Shown one piece after another: positions 1 to 8,761 of a stretch of DNA of 42,723 nt (position 1 is the stretch's first letter; every line of letters begins with the position of its first letter). This stretch comes from Pelagibacteraceae bacterium (GTDB lineage: Bacteria > Pseudomonadota > Alphaproteobacteria > Pelagibacterales > Pelagibacteraceae). The notes below the pieces were generated by a model that saw only the letters and a program-made list of their open reading frames with translations, had not been told where the DNA came from and ran no database searches. The position numbers were made by a program, and so were the translations under genes. The DNA lies in the NCBI GenBank assembly GCA_008638225.1, contig VTPP01000009.1, positions 1 to 42,723 on the forward strand, read 5' to 3'.

Positions 1-476
1 CCTTCTATGGCAAAAATTAATTTTCCAAATATTTTTTTTAATTTAGGATTAATATTGTTCACGACCTTTGCATCATAGCCAATACCTGCCATTAGAATAA
101 ATTTTTTATTATTGATAGTAGAAACGTACGCCTTTTTTGTTTTGCCTTGATTAATTGCAGCACAAATTGCTTTGCTATTATTAGAAATCCCAGCTTCAAT
201 AGCTACAATATTAGCGGTGCCCATGGGAATAATTGCAAGTGGTGTGTTAAGATTAATACCATTTACTACTTCATTAATAGTTCCGTCTCCTCCAGCAGCA
301 ACTAAGATATCAAAATTAGCAGATTCTTTTTTTGCAATTTCGGTTGCATCACCAGGTCCTTTTGTTTCTAGCAATGTTACCGTATTAGTTTCCGATAAAA
401 TTTTTATTATTTGTGAAAGAATCGATTTTTTTCCAGAACCTGCTTTTGGATTAAATATAATCCCAATTTTTTTCAT
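1..476 (-). CDS. Diacylglycerol/lipid kinase family protein (partial, C-terminus outside window)
   Basis: Only the first 158 codons are present; the gene runs off the left edge. The N-terminus reads MKKIGIIFNPKAGSGKK, followed by a GGDGT motif and PMGTANIVA, the nucleotide-binding signature of the DAGK catalytic domain (YegS/LCB5 fold). Family members phosphorylate lipid hydroxyls such as diacylglycerol with ATP at the inner membrane face. The exact substrate cannot be read from sequence. The ATG at 476 immediately precedes the conserved strand. The gene is divergent from pstS across a 185-bp gap holding a Pho-box-like repeat, so shared phosphate control is possible but not shown. The family call is firm; the substrate is not. 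Confidence 0.88.
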   Translation of the reverse strand, partial: MKKIGIIFNPKAGSGKKSILSQIIKILSETNTVTLLETKGPGDATEIAKKESANFDILVAAGGDGTINEVVNGINLNTPLAIIPMGTANIVAIEAGISNNSKAICAAINQGKTKKAYVSTINNKKFILMAGIGYDAKVVNNINPKLKKIFGKLIFAIE

Positions 477-573
477 GACCATAAATGACTAGCATATAGA
501 TAACCCCCCTTCATATAATATCTGTATATTTGCCTATAAACTGAGGTTTTCCTACAACTATAAAGTTTGTTTA

Positions 574-602
574 TGTAACAAAAGTTTAACATTTCTGTAA
601 CA
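574..602 (+). promoter_or_regulatory. Pho box: three 7-bp direct repeats with 11-bp period upstream of pstS
   Basis: TGTAACA (574-580), TTTAACA (585-591) and TGTAACA (596-602) are separated by exactly 4 bp each, an 11-bp period. PhoB/PhoP-type regulators bind 7-bp half-sites repeated every 11 bp, on one face of the helix, and Bacillus sites contain TTAACA. A weak -10-like element (around 613-619, CAATACA) lies about 11 bp further downstream, where one is expected when the Pho box replaces the -35. The regulator PhoB is encoded in the same cluster. Binding itself is inferred. Confidence 0.75.
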
Positions 603-661
603 TAAATGCTTTCAATACAAGGTACTTGCGAAGAAATTAACTTAATAAAAAAGGAAAAAAA

Positions 662-1684
662 ATGAAAAAACTAAAATTGATTTTACCTTTTGCATTAGCA
701 TTGCTTTTTAGCTCTTATGCTTCCGCAAGAGATCAGATTAAAATTGTTGGTTCTTCGACTGTGTACCCTTACTCAACAGTAGTTGCTGAAAGATTTGGTA
801 AAAGTGGAAAATTTAAAACTCCAGTAATTGAAAGCACAGGAACTGGCGGTGGAATGAAATTATTTTGCGCTGGTGTTGGTACTCAACATCCAGACATTAC
901 TAATGCTTCTCGAGATATTAAGAGTAGCGAAAAAGAACTTTGTGCTAAAAACGGCGTCAAAGATATTATTGAAATCGTAGTTGGCAATGATGGAATTGCT
1001 TTTTCTCATTCTTTAAAGGCGAAAGATATTAATTTTACTAAAGAACAGTTATGGAGAGCATTAGCTTCAGAAGTAGAAGTGAATGGAAAATTAGTAAAAA
1101 ATCCTTACAAAAAATGGAGCGATATTGACAAAAGCCTTCCTAATTTCGATATTAAAATTATGGTTCCACCTCCAACATCTGGAACAAGAGATGCATGGAA
1201 TGCTTTAGTGATGAATAAAGGATGCACAAAATCTGCAAAATCATTATTTGATGCAAGAAAAGAAAAATCACATGAAAAAGCATGTGAGACTTTGCGAGAA
1301 GATGGATTAGCAATTGAAGCTGGTGAAAACGATACATTAATCGTAAACAAACTTGCAGCTGATCCTGAAATGTTTGGTTTATTTGGTTACAGCTATTTGC
1401 TTGCTAACAAAGATAAAATTCAAGCATCTGGCATTGAAGGAAAAAAACCATCTTTAGAAAGTATTCAAAATTACTCTTATCCAGTAGCAAGACCTTTGTA
1501 CTTCTACGTCAAGAAAGCGCACATTGGTGTTATTCCTGGTATTAAGGAATTTTTGGACGAATATACTTCGACTAGAGCAATGGGAGACAGAGGATATCTT
1601 GGTGATATTGGACTGGTTCCTTTAAGCAAAGAAAAATACACGGCAACAAGAAACGCGGCAACGAAACTTACTACTATTAATTAA
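662..1684 (+). CDS. pstS: Phosphate ABC transporter periplasmic binding protein PstS
   Basis: This 340-residue protein captures orthophosphate in the periplasm and delivers it to the PstCA permease. A signal peptide covers about residues 1-22 (two lysines, hydrophobic core, ASA before the cleavage site). The mature part opens with the phosphate-loop motif GSSTVYPYS (30-38), followed by GTGGGMKLFCAG, DITNASRD and PPPTSGTRDAW, all typical of the family. The ATG at 662 has an AAGGA ribosome-binding site at 651-655. It is the first gene of the pst-pho cluster, directly behind the Pho box, and a hairpin after its stop may allow more PstS than permease to be made. Confidence 0.97.
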   Translation: MKKLKLILPFALALLFSSYASARDQIKIVGSSTVYPYSTVVAERFGKSGKFKTPVIESTGTGGGMKLFCAGVGTQHPDITNASRDIKSSEKELCAKNGVKDIIEIVVGNDGIAFSHSLKAKDINFTKEQLWRALASEVEVNGKLVKNPYKKWSDIDKSLPNFDIKIMVPPPTSGTRDAWNALVMNKGCTKSAKSLFDARKEKSHEKACETLREDGLAIEAGENDTLIVNKLAADPEMFGLFGYSYLLANKDKIQASGIEGKKPSLESIQNYSYPVARPLYFYVKKAHIGVIPGIKEFLDEYTSTRAMGDRGYLGDIGLVPLSKEKYTATRNAATKLTTIN

Positions 1685-1720
1685 GTAGTACGTTCATAAC
1701 CAGTTACTTGTAAATTAATT

Positions 1721-1749
1721 TCAAGGGTCGACCACAAATCGACCCTTGA
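1721..1749 (+). terminator. Intercistronic hairpin between pstS and pstC
   Basis: An 11-bp perfect stem (1721-1731 with 1739-1749, core CAAGGGTCGA) closes a 7-nt loop, CCACAAA. There is no long T-run after it, only CATTTTAAAA, so it is at best a leaky terminator. It may instead protect the 3' end of a processed pstS transcript. It ends 10 bases before the pstC ribosome-binding site AAGGA (1760-1764). Its placement after the binding-protein gene resembles other ABC operons where the solute-binding protein is made in excess. The structure is seen directly; the function is inferred. Confidence 0.7.
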
Positions 1750-1767
1750 GCATTTTAAAAAGGAAAA

Positions 1768-3174
1768 ATGAATTTATTAATACTGGTTTTCATATTTGTA
1801 TTTAGTTTTTCCTGTTTCTTTTTTGGCAAATCACAAATTAAAAAAATTGCTGCAGTTAATAATTTTAAAACTAAGGCATTACCTCATTTTTATGGTTTTT
1901 ACTTATCACTATGGTGTGCATTACCAGCAATTTTAATTGTTTTTTTATGGACTGTTTTTGAACCGTTTATAGTTAAATATTTAATTATTAGTGGATTGGA
2001 GCAATCAAGCTTAGCAGATATTGATCATGATCGTCTCAATTTAGTTTATCAAAAAATTAAAGCATTATATTTCGGTACCTATAGCGGAGCGGCCTCAGAA
2101 CAAATTCAGTTAGGAGCCAAACAGTACGGATCTTTTTTAGCCATGGCACAAAATGCTAAAATAGTATTAGTCTTTACTGCTGTGATTGGCTTTACACTTG
2201 TTGCATATAAAAAAATTACAAATAATACGCACGCAAGAGAAGGAGTTGAATCTATTTTTAAAGTAGTCTTAATCCTTTGCTCCGTAGTTGCTGTACTTAC
2301 CACAGCAGGAATTATTTTTTCTTTATTAATTGAAAGTATCAAATTTTTTAGTCAGATTAATTTTTTTGATTTTTTATTCGGTCTAGATTGGAGCCCGCAA
2401 AAAGCATTCGTTCGAGACACATCGATAGTTCTTACCGCATCAGAAAAACAAGAACTAAGTAATGCATTTGGAGCTGTTCCGTTGTTTGCTGGAACTGGTT
2501 TTATTGCTTTAATCGCAATGTCGGTCGCAGTGCCGATTGGTCTTTTTTCTGCAATTTATTTAGCAGAGTATGCAGGTTCTAATCTTAGAAAATTTGGAAA
2601 ACCTGTCATTGAAGTGTTGGCTGGAATTCCAACCGTCGTTTATGGTTTTTTTGCAGCTCTAACTGTCGGCCCATTTATCAAAAGCATAGGAGACACGCTT
2701 GGTTTAGATGTTTCATCCGAAAGTGCTTTAGCAGCAGGATTAGTGATGGGAGTTATGATTATTCCTTTCGTCTCATCTTTGTCCGATGACGTTATTAATG
2801 CGGTACCTCAATCTTTACGAGAAGGATCATATGCCCTTGGCGCAACTAAATCAGAAACAATTAAGCAAGTAGTATTACCAGCAGCTTTGCCAGGAATTAT
2901 TGGTTCAATTTTGTTGGCAGTTTCGAGAGCAATTGGTGAAACTATGATTGTGGTAATGGCAGCAGGTCTGGCTGCAAACTTAACTATTAACCCATTAGAT
3001 TCAACAACAACGATTACAACACAAATCGTAATGATTTTAGTTGGAGATCAGGAATTCACTAGTGCCAAAACGCAAGCAGCTTTCGCACTAGGCCTAACTC
3101 TGTTTGTTGTGACTTTAATATTAAATTTTATAGCACTTAGTGTGGTTAATAAATATCGAGAAAAATATGACTAA
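1768..3174 (+). CDS. pstC: Phosphate ABC transporter permease PstC (long form)
   Basis: PstC is one of the two membrane subunits of the high-affinity phosphate importer. At 468 residues it is longer than the E. coli protein (about 320), because of an N-terminal extension of about 230 residues with three or more hydrophobic helices. Long forms are common in Alphaproteobacteria. The C-terminal half carries the permease domain, with an EAA-type loop around NAVPQSLREGSYALGATKSET followed by the helix of LPAALPGIIGSILLAVSRAIGET. The ATG at 1768 has AAGGA just upstream. Its stop overlaps the pstA start by 8 bases, which suggests translational coupling. Confidence 0.95.
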   Translation: MNLLILVFIFVFSFSCFFFGKSQIKKIAAVNNFKTKALPHFYGFYLSLWCALPAILIVFLWTVFEPFIVKYLIISGLEQSSLADIDHDRLNLVYQKIKALYFGTYSGAASEQIQLGAKQYGSFLAMAQNAKIVLVFTAVIGFTLVAYKKITNNTHAREGVESIFKVVLILCSVVAVLTTAGIIFSLLIESIKFFSQINFFDFLFGLDWSPQKAFVRDTSIVLTASEKQELSNAFGAVPLFAGTGFIALIAMSVAVPIGLFSAIYLAEYAGSNLRKFGKPVIEVLAGIPTVVYGFFAALTVGPFIKSIGDTLGLDVSSESALAAGLVMGVMIIPFVSSLSDDVINAVPQSLREGSYALGATKSETIKQVVLPAALPGIIGSILLAVSRAIGETMIVVMAAGLAANLTINPLDSTTTITTQIVMILVGDQEFTSAKTQAAFALGLTLFVVTLILNFIALSVVNKYREKYD

Positions 3175-4429
3175 AGAACAGAGACTACAAAAAAGATATT
3201 CAGCAGAAAAAAGATTTAAATGGTATGGAATCATCTCTATCTGTATGGCACTTTTGTTTGTTGCTTTGCTTGTAACAAAAGTATTATCAGAAGGAACTAG
3301 CGCATTTGTTAAATCGACGATTGAAATTAAATTAAATTTTGACCAAACTGCTTTAAATCTTCCTGAAAAACCAACTACAGAAGATCTTAATGCTATAGAT
3401 TTTTATAGTTTTGCTATTGATCAAATTTTAAAAACATACCCAACGAGTAATAGAGACGAGGAAAAAGAATTGATTAAATTGTTTACTACAGATTTTGAAT
3501 TTGAAGTAAAAGATTTCTTCCTGGCCAATACTAATTTACTTAATCAAACAGTTTCTTTTAAAATTACTGCGTCCTCTGATCTAGATCAGTTGCATAAAGG
3601 AAATTATGCAAAAAACATTTCAGAAGATAGAAGAAAAATTTCTAATTACCAACTAAAAATATATGATCATTTCATCCAAAATAATAAAATAACCAAAGTA
3701 TTTAATGTTTACTTTTTTACTAATGGAGATTCTAGAAATCCTGAAATCGCAGGTATTGGAGGTGCGATGCTTGGGTCTTTCTTTTCTATCTTGGTTTGCT
3801 TAATTATATCTTTTCCTATCGCTCTTCTTGCAGCTGTTTATTTAGAAGAGTTTGCTCCTAAAAATAAATTTACTGATTTTATTGAAATTAATATTAATAA
3901 CCTAGCAGCTGTACCATCTATTGTTTTTGGTCTTTTAGGTCTTGGAATATTATTAAATGTATTTGAACTGCCACGTTCAACGTCACTGGTAGGAGGAATT
4001 ACTCTTGCTTTAATGACCTTGCCCAGAATTATTATTCCATGCAGAGCATCTTTAAAAGCAGTGCCACCTTCTATTAGAGAAGCAGCCCTTGCTGTTGGTG
4101 CTTCCAAGGTTCAATCTGTAATTCATCATGTAGTTCCACTTGCAATGCCAGGTACTTTATCAGGAACTATTATTGGATTAGCGCAGGCTTTAGGAGAAAC
4201 AGCCCCATTATTATTGATAGGAATGGTGGCTTTTGTAGTTCAAGTTCCAGCAAATCCCTTAGATCCATCAGCTTCGTTGCCAATTCAAGTCTACTTATGG
4301 TCTGAATCAGCGGAAAGAGGTTTTGTTGAAAAAACCTCCGCAACCATTATGATATTATTAGGTTTTTTGATTATCATGAATTCAATAGCAGTATATGCAA
4401 GACAGAAATTTGAAAAAAAGTGGATCTAA
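3167..4429 (+). CDS. pstA: Phosphate ABC transporter permease PstA
   Basis: This is the second membrane subunit of the phosphate importer. I place the start at the ATG at 3167 ([16 protein letters not shown], 420 residues), giving an 8-bp overlap with pstC; an upstream in-frame start at 3140 would need a longer overlap. After the first membrane helix (about residues 15-40) comes an extra segment of about 150 residues, likely periplasmic and resembling the DUF3333 domain found in alphaproteobacterial PstA. The C-terminal permease domain contains the EAA loop [20 protein letters not shown] and [15 protein letters not shown]. pstB follows at once. Confidence 0.94.
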   Translation: MTKEQRLQKRYSAEKRFKWYGIISICMALLFVALLVTKVLSEGTSAFVKSTIEIKLNFDQTALNLPEKPTTEDLNAIDFYSFAIDQILKTYPTSNRDEEKELIKLFTTDFEFEVKDFFLANTNLLNQTVSFKITASSDLDQLHKGNYAKNISEDRRKISNYQLKIYDHFIQNNKITKVFNVYFFTNGDSRNPEIAGIGGAMLGSFFSILVCLIISFPIALLAAVYLEEFAPKNKFTDFIEININNLAAVPSIVFGLLGLGILLNVFELPRSTSLVGGITLALMTLPRIIIPCRASLKAVPPSIREAALAVGASKVQSVIHHVVPLAMPGTLSGTIIGLAQALGETAPLLLIGMVAFVVQVPANPLDPSASLPIQVYLWSESAERGFVEKTSATIMILLGFLIIMNSIAVYARQKFEKKWI

Positions 4430-4431
4430 CT

Positions 4432-5196
4432 ATGGATACAAAAATTAAAATTAAATCTACTAATCTAAATGTGTTTTACGGAGAAAAACAAGCGTTGTTC
4501 GATATTAATTTAGACATTAATCAGAATGAGGTAACGGCATTGATCGGACCTTCTGGATGCGGAAAATCAACTTTCATTAGATGTATTAACCGAATGAACG
4601 ATGTAATCGATATTTGTAAAATTCAAGGTGAAATTGAAATGGACGGAAAAAATATTTACGCGCCAAACACAGATGTGGTTAGCTTAAGAGAGAAGGTGGG
4701 AATGGTATTTCAAAAACCAAATCCATTTCCAAAAAGTATTTATGACAACGTTTGCTATGGTCCAAAAATTCATGGAATTGCAGAAACTAAAGATGATCTA
4801 GATCAGATTGTTGAAAATAGTTTAAAAAAAGCGGCATTATGGAACGAAGTTAAAGATAGACTGCAAGAACCGGGCACAAGCTTGTCAGGAGGGCAGCAAC
4901 AACGTTTGTGTATAGCAAGAGCAATTTCAGTAAATCCGGAAGTAATTTTAATGGACGAGCCTTGTTCGGCACTTGATCCTATTGCAACAGCAAAAATAGA
5001 AGAGTTAATTGATGAATTAAAAACGACTTTCACTATTATTATTGTGACACATTCCATGTCGCAAGCAGTGAGAGTTTCTCAAAAAACTGGATTTTTTCAT
5101 TTGGGCAAACTAATCGAAGTAGGCACAACTGAAAAAATTTTTAAAAACCCAACTAACAACATGACACAGGATTATATAACTGGTAGATTCGGATAA
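4432..5196 (+). CDS. pstB: Phosphate ABC transporter ATP-binding protein PstB
   Basis: PstB is the cytoplasmic ATPase that powers PstCA. Visible motifs are Walker [10 protein letters not shown] (about residues 39-47), the Q-loop [10 protein letters not shown], the signature LSGGQQQR (about 151-158), Walker B VILMDEP and the switch histidine in VTHSM. At 254 residues it is family length. The start is chosen at ATG 4432, two bases after the pstA stop; an in-frame GTG at 4420, overlapping pstA, is possible and would add four residues. phoU begins four bases after its stop. Confidence 0.96.
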   Translation: MDTKIKIKSTNLNVFYGEKQALFDINLDINQNEVTALIGPSGCGKSTFIRCINRMNDVIDICKIQGEIEMDGKNIYAPNTDVVSLREKVGMVFQKPNPFPKSIYDNVCYGPKIHGIAETKDDLDQIVENSLKKAALWNEVKDRLQEPGTSLSGGQQQRLCIARAISVNPEVILMDEPCSALDPIATAKIEELIDELKTTFTIIIVTHSMSQAVRVSQKTGFFHLGKLIEVGTTEKIFKNPTNNMTQDYITGRFG

Positions 5197-5200
5197 ACTT

Positions 5201-5869
5201 ATGACTGATGACACGCATATTGTAAAATCATACGGAGAAGAACTCCAATTTTTGAATGATAGTTTGATTCAAATGGGAAGTTTAACAGAGTCTTTATTAG
5301 CAGACTCTATGAATGCAATTATTATTTTAGACAAAGACGCTGTTGCAAGAATAGTTGAAAGCGATAAAAAAATTAACGAATACAGAGCAAAGATTGACAG
5401 TCAAATCATGACTCTTCTAGTCAAAAGAGCCCCTATGGCTATTGATTTAAGGTTTGCGATTACCTCACTTAGAATATCTCAAGACTTTGAAAGAATAGGC
5501 GATCTTGCAAAAGGTAATGCGAAAAAAATGTTGCCATTGCCACAAAATTTACCTCAAGATTTATTAAGCAGCTTAAAACGATTAGGTAATGTTGTAGATG
5601 CGCAGCTCAACAAATCTTTGGATGCTTATATAAAAAAATCTAAAGACATTGCGATTGAGGTAATACGTTTGGATACAAGCGTTAATGAACATACTTTTTT
5701 AGCGATAAAAGAAGTTTTGGCGTATTTATCTAAAGACCCAAAAAATTTAGAATATGCGACTAACTTATTGTTTGTAGCAAAAAATTTAGAACGTGCTGGA
5801 GACCACATTAGAAGAGTTGCTGAAAATATTTATTATTTTGTAGAAGGTGATTATTATAAAAAGTCGTAA
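5201..5869 (+). CDS. phoU: Phosphate signalling complex protein PhoU
   Basis: PhoU is an all-helical cytoplasmic protein that links the Pst transporter to the PhoR kinase and represses the Pho response when phosphate is plentiful. The 222 residues contain two PhoU repeats, with the metal-binding helix signatures RFAITSLRISQDFERIGDLAKGNA and LLFVAKNLERAGDHIRRVAENI. It lies between pstB (4-bp gap) and phoB (9-bp gap), the usual place for it. Nothing unusual is seen in length or motifs. Confidence 0.96.
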   Translation: MTDDTHIVKSYGEELQFLNDSLIQMGSLTESLLADSMNAIIILDKDAVARIVESDKKINEYRAKIDSQIMTLLVKRAPMAIDLRFAITSLRISQDFERIGDLAKGNAKKMLPLPQNLPQDLLSSLKRLGNVVDAQLNKSLDAYIKKSKDIAIEVIRLDTSVNEHTFLAIKEVLAYLSKDPKNLEYATNLLFVAKNLERAGDHIRRVAENIYYFVEGDYYKKS

Positions 5870-5878
5870 TTATAATTA

Positions 5879-6565
5879 ATGAAGGCAAAAATTTTTATAG
5901 TGGAAGATGAGCCTTCAATTGTTACATTAGTTAAATACAATCTAGAAAAAGAAGATTTCAAAGTATTTTTCTCTCATAATGGGGAAGAAGGATTAAAAGA
6001 GATTAAAAAGAATGAGCCAGATCTAGTACTACTAGATTGGATGCTTCCAGATTTATCTGGAATTGAAATTTGCAAAGCTCTCAAAAAGGATCCGAAGTTT
6101 AAAAATCTACCAATCATTATGTTAACCGCAAAGAACCAGGATGAGGATAAAGTGTTAGGCTTAAACACTGGAGCAGATGATTATTTGTCAAAACCGTTTA
6201 GTCACACAGAACTAATCGCAAGAGTAAATGCTTTATTGCGAAGATCCAAACCTAGTATTTCTGAAGACGTGGTGACATTTGGAGATTTGAAAATAGACCG
6301 CTTACAAAGAAAAGTATTTAGAGGAGTCGTCGAAATAGATCTTGGACCAACGGAGTATAAACTTATTGATTTTTTTATTAAAAATCCAACAAGAGTATAT
6401 TCTAGAGAACAATTATTGGAAAATATTTGGACTAGTAATGTGTATGTTGAAACAAGAACGGTTGATGTTCATATTAGAAGATTACGCCAAGCAATTAATA
6501 TTCCTGATACAAAAAAATTAATTCGCACAGTACGAAGCGCAGGATATGCTTTAGACAACGACTAG
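5879..6565 (+). CDS. phoB: Phosphate regulon response regulator PhoB
   Basis: PhoB is an OmpR-family response regulator that binds Pho boxes when phosphorylated. The receiver domain (about 1-120) has the acidic pair E9/D10, phosphoacceptor D53 in LLDWMLPDLSG, and the conserved lysine in SKPFS. The C-terminal winged helix (about 130-228) contains LGPTEYKLIDFF and TVDVHIRRLRQAI, matching PhoB over generic OmpR. It lies nine bases after phoU and likely belongs to the same transcript. Its last four bases overlap the end of phoR on the other strand. Confidence 0.94.
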   Translation: MKAKIFIVEDEPSIVTLVKYNLEKEDFKVFFSHNGEEGLKEIKKNEPDLVLLDWMLPDLSGIEICKALKKDPKFKNLPIIMLTAKNQDEDKVLGLNTGADDYLSKPFSHTELIARVNALLRRSKPSISEDVVTFGDLKIDRLQRKVFRGVVEIDLGPTEYKLIDFFIKNPTRVYSREQLLENIWTSNVYVETRTVDVHIRRLRQAINIPDTKKLIRTVRSAGYALDND

Positions 6566-7716
6566 TGTTCTGAATATGTGGGCAGCAGAATTGTTACTTC
6601 GGTTCCAGCACCTAGAGTACTTTGTATTTTAAATTCACCCCTGTGTTGTTTAATTAAGTGCTTAACAATAGCGAGACCAAGGCCAGTTCCTCCTACTTTT
6701 TTACTACGATCCGCATCAACTCTAAAAAATCTTTCACTAATTCTTGGCAGAGCTTCTTGTGGAATTCCAATGCCCTCATCTTTAATTTGAATTTCTAGAC
6801 GGTCATTAGTTTTTTTATTTGAAGAAATATAAATATTTTTTTTTGCGTCGCTATATTTTATAGAATTGCTGATTAGGTTTGAGAAAATTTCTATTAATTT
6901 ATCTTTATCCCCAGTTACATTTGCATTATCGGTATCAAGATTAATAATAAGATTAATATTTTTTTTCAAAAGCGACTCTTGGTAAAATTTTTGGACATAT
7001 TCTATTATTTCTTGCAGGTTAATCTTTTGGCTAGGCCTAATGTGTTCTTGCTGCTCAATTTTAGATAAGGTTAAAAGATCATTAACTAAATTTTCCATTC
7101 GTATTGATTCTTGGTGCATTAAAGGCAGAAAATTCTTTTTAGCCTCTTCGTCATCTTTTCCATGACCCTGACTGATAGTCTCTAATCCAAGCTTAATAGT
7201 TTGCAATGGCGTTCTTAATTCATGCGAAACATTTGCAACAAAATCAGATTTTAACTGCTGAATTTTATACACATCAGTTAAATCCCTCATCAAAATAAAC
7301 ACAGAATATTTTACACCTAAAAAAAATTGCGGGGATGGAAAAATATAAGACTCATAAACTTGGTAGGTTGGATTTTTAATTTCAGTTTTAATAACTGTAG
7401 AAATATTATTTCGTAAAACATTATCAATTGCTTCTAAAAATTCTGGTCTTCGCACAACTTCAGCTATATGTTTTTGTTTAATATTTTTCTCAAAGCGTTC
7501 TTCAGCACTTTTGTTTGCAAAAATAATATTTTTTTCTTTATTAATGATAATAATTTGGTTTGGAATTTGGTCTAAAACTTTCTTCTCACTAATGATGAGA
7601 TCTTCCGAAACAATAATATTCTCCTTGATGTTTTTTTGAGATATTTTTTTTTCATTCATTTTAAAATAAAAAAAACCTAGAGCAAAACCAGATAGTAGTA
7701 TGAAAAATTCCTGCAT
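6562..7716 (-). CDS. phoR: Phosphate regulon sensor histidine kinase PhoR
   Basis: This 384-residue membrane histidine kinase is paired with PhoB. One N-terminal hydrophobic segment (about 2-19, QEFFILLSGFALGFFYF) is followed by a PAS-like region. Next comes the H-box SDFVANVSHELRTP with phosphoacceptor H165, then N, G1, F and G2 boxes (NLISNSIKYS, DEGIGIP, FRVDADRS, GTGLGLAIV). The ATG at 7716 starts right at the membrane segment; a TTG at 7758 would add 14 residues, and neither has a clear ribosome-binding site. Unlike most phoBR operons it is convergent with phoB, so it has its own promoter. I see no Pho box in front of it. Confidence 0.9.
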   Translation of the reverse strand: MQEFFILLSGFALGFFYFKMNEKKISQKNIKENIIVSEDLIISEKKVLDQIPNQIIIINKEKNIIFANKSAEERFEKNIKQKHIAEVVRRPEFLEAIDNVLRNNISTVIKTEIKNPTYQVYESYIFPSPQFFLGVKYSVFILMRDLTDVYKIQQLKSDFVANVSHELRTPLQTIKLGLETISQGHGKDDEEAKKNFLPLMHQESIRMENLVNDLLTLSKIEQQEHIRPSQKINLQEIIEYVQKFYQESLLKKNINLIINLDTDNANVTGDKDKLIEIFSNLISNSIKYSDAKKNIYISSNKKTNDRLEIQIKDEGIGIPQEALPRISERFFRVDADRSKKVGGTGLGLAIVKHLIKQHRGEFKIQSTLGAGTEVTILLPTYSEH

Positions 7717-7848
7717 ATTATTGTTTGTAAAAGCTAATTTATCACAACTTTTGAGCAAGTGAATAAAATTAAGTTTTTTGTTTGATTTAGTTTCTATAAG
7801 GAATAGATGATGATTTTAATTGGCAACTTGCTTAAATAAATTTTGAGT

Positions 7849-8724
7849 ATGGACAAATTTTTCCCTTTAATATTTATATTTTTGTGGTCCTCAGCTTTTA
7901 TCACTGGAAAAGTGATTGTTGCAGATTCTACGCCCATAGCTGCATTATGTTTTCGTTTTACTATCGTGACTATTGGTTTCTTTTTATATTCATTAATGAC
8001 AAGACAAAAAATAGTTCATTCGTTCAGCGAGACTAGCAAAGCAATGTCTACTGGGATTTTATTTCATGGAATTTATTTAGGTGGCTGTTGGTTTGCTCTG
8101 TCAAAAGGAGTGCCAGCTGGAATCGTTGCGTTGATTGTTACACTACAACCTATTCTTACCGCTTTGCTCGCAGGACCATTATTAGGTGAACAAGTAACTT
8201 GGAGGCAATGGATAGGGATTTGTTTAGGTTTCGGCGGAACTTTGCTAGTACTTGGGTTGAATGCTTTTGATGAATTTCCTGTAATTGGATTAGTTGCTTC
8301 AATTGTTGCTTTAATTGCTATTACAGCAGGAACACTTTGGCAAAAAAAATTGAGTATGAATTTGCCATTATCTACCAATAATTTTTACCAGTCACTTGGA
8401 GCAGGAGTTTTTCTTCTTATCACTTCTTTACTTTTTGAAGATGTATTTATTCATTTTACTACAAACTTTATTCTAGCTATGGCTTGGCAAGTTGTAGCAG
8501 TCTCTTTTGGAGCTTTTACGATCCTTATGTATTTAATTAAAACCGGATCCGCTAGCAAAACTTCGACCCTCTTTTTTTTAATTCCACCTGTTTCTGTTAT
8601 GATGGGCTGGCTGTTTGTAGATGAAATTTTAACAAGTTATGATGTAGTCGGTTTATGCATTGCTACTTTCGGAGTTTATATTGCTACTCGAAAAGAATCG
8701 GACCTAAATCCACAAAAAGTTTAA
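7849..8724 (+). CDS. EamA/DMT-family transporter
   Basis: This 291-residue polytopic inner-membrane protein has about ten hydrophobic helices in two repeated EamA halves. The first opens with PLIFIFLWSSAFITGKVI and the family-typical PIAALCFRF; the second holds GAFTILMYLIKTGSASKTSTLFFLIPP. Family members export or import small metabolites such as amino acids or nucleosides; the substrate cannot be assigned. ATG 7849 is chosen over the TTG two codons upstream. It is followed after 37 bp by a FAD amino-acid oxidoreductase on the same strand, possibly co-transcribed, which would fit an amino-acid-related substrate. Confidence 0.88.
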   Translation: MDKFFPLIFIFLWSSAFITGKVIVADSTPIAALCFRFTIVTIGFFLYSLMTRQKIVHSFSETSKAMSTGILFHGIYLGGCWFALSKGVPAGIVALIVTLQPILTALLAGPLLGEQVTWRQWIGICLGFGGTLLVLGLNAFDEFPVIGLVASIVALIAITAGTLWQKKLSMNLPLSTNNFYQSLGAGVFLLITSLLFEDVFIHFTTNFILAMAWQVVAVSFGAFTILMYLIKTGSASKTSTLFFLIPPVSVMMGWLFVDEILTSYDVVGLCIATFGVYIATRKESDLNPQKV

Positions 8725-8761
8725 TTTTTTCTAATCCATTATGATAAAATAGTATTTTGTA

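Noticed and set aside
172-492. 106-codon plus-strand frame
   Set aside because: It lies antisense to the lipid kinase, whose minus-strand frame has the GGDGT and NPKAGSGK motifs. The plus-strand translation has no family features.
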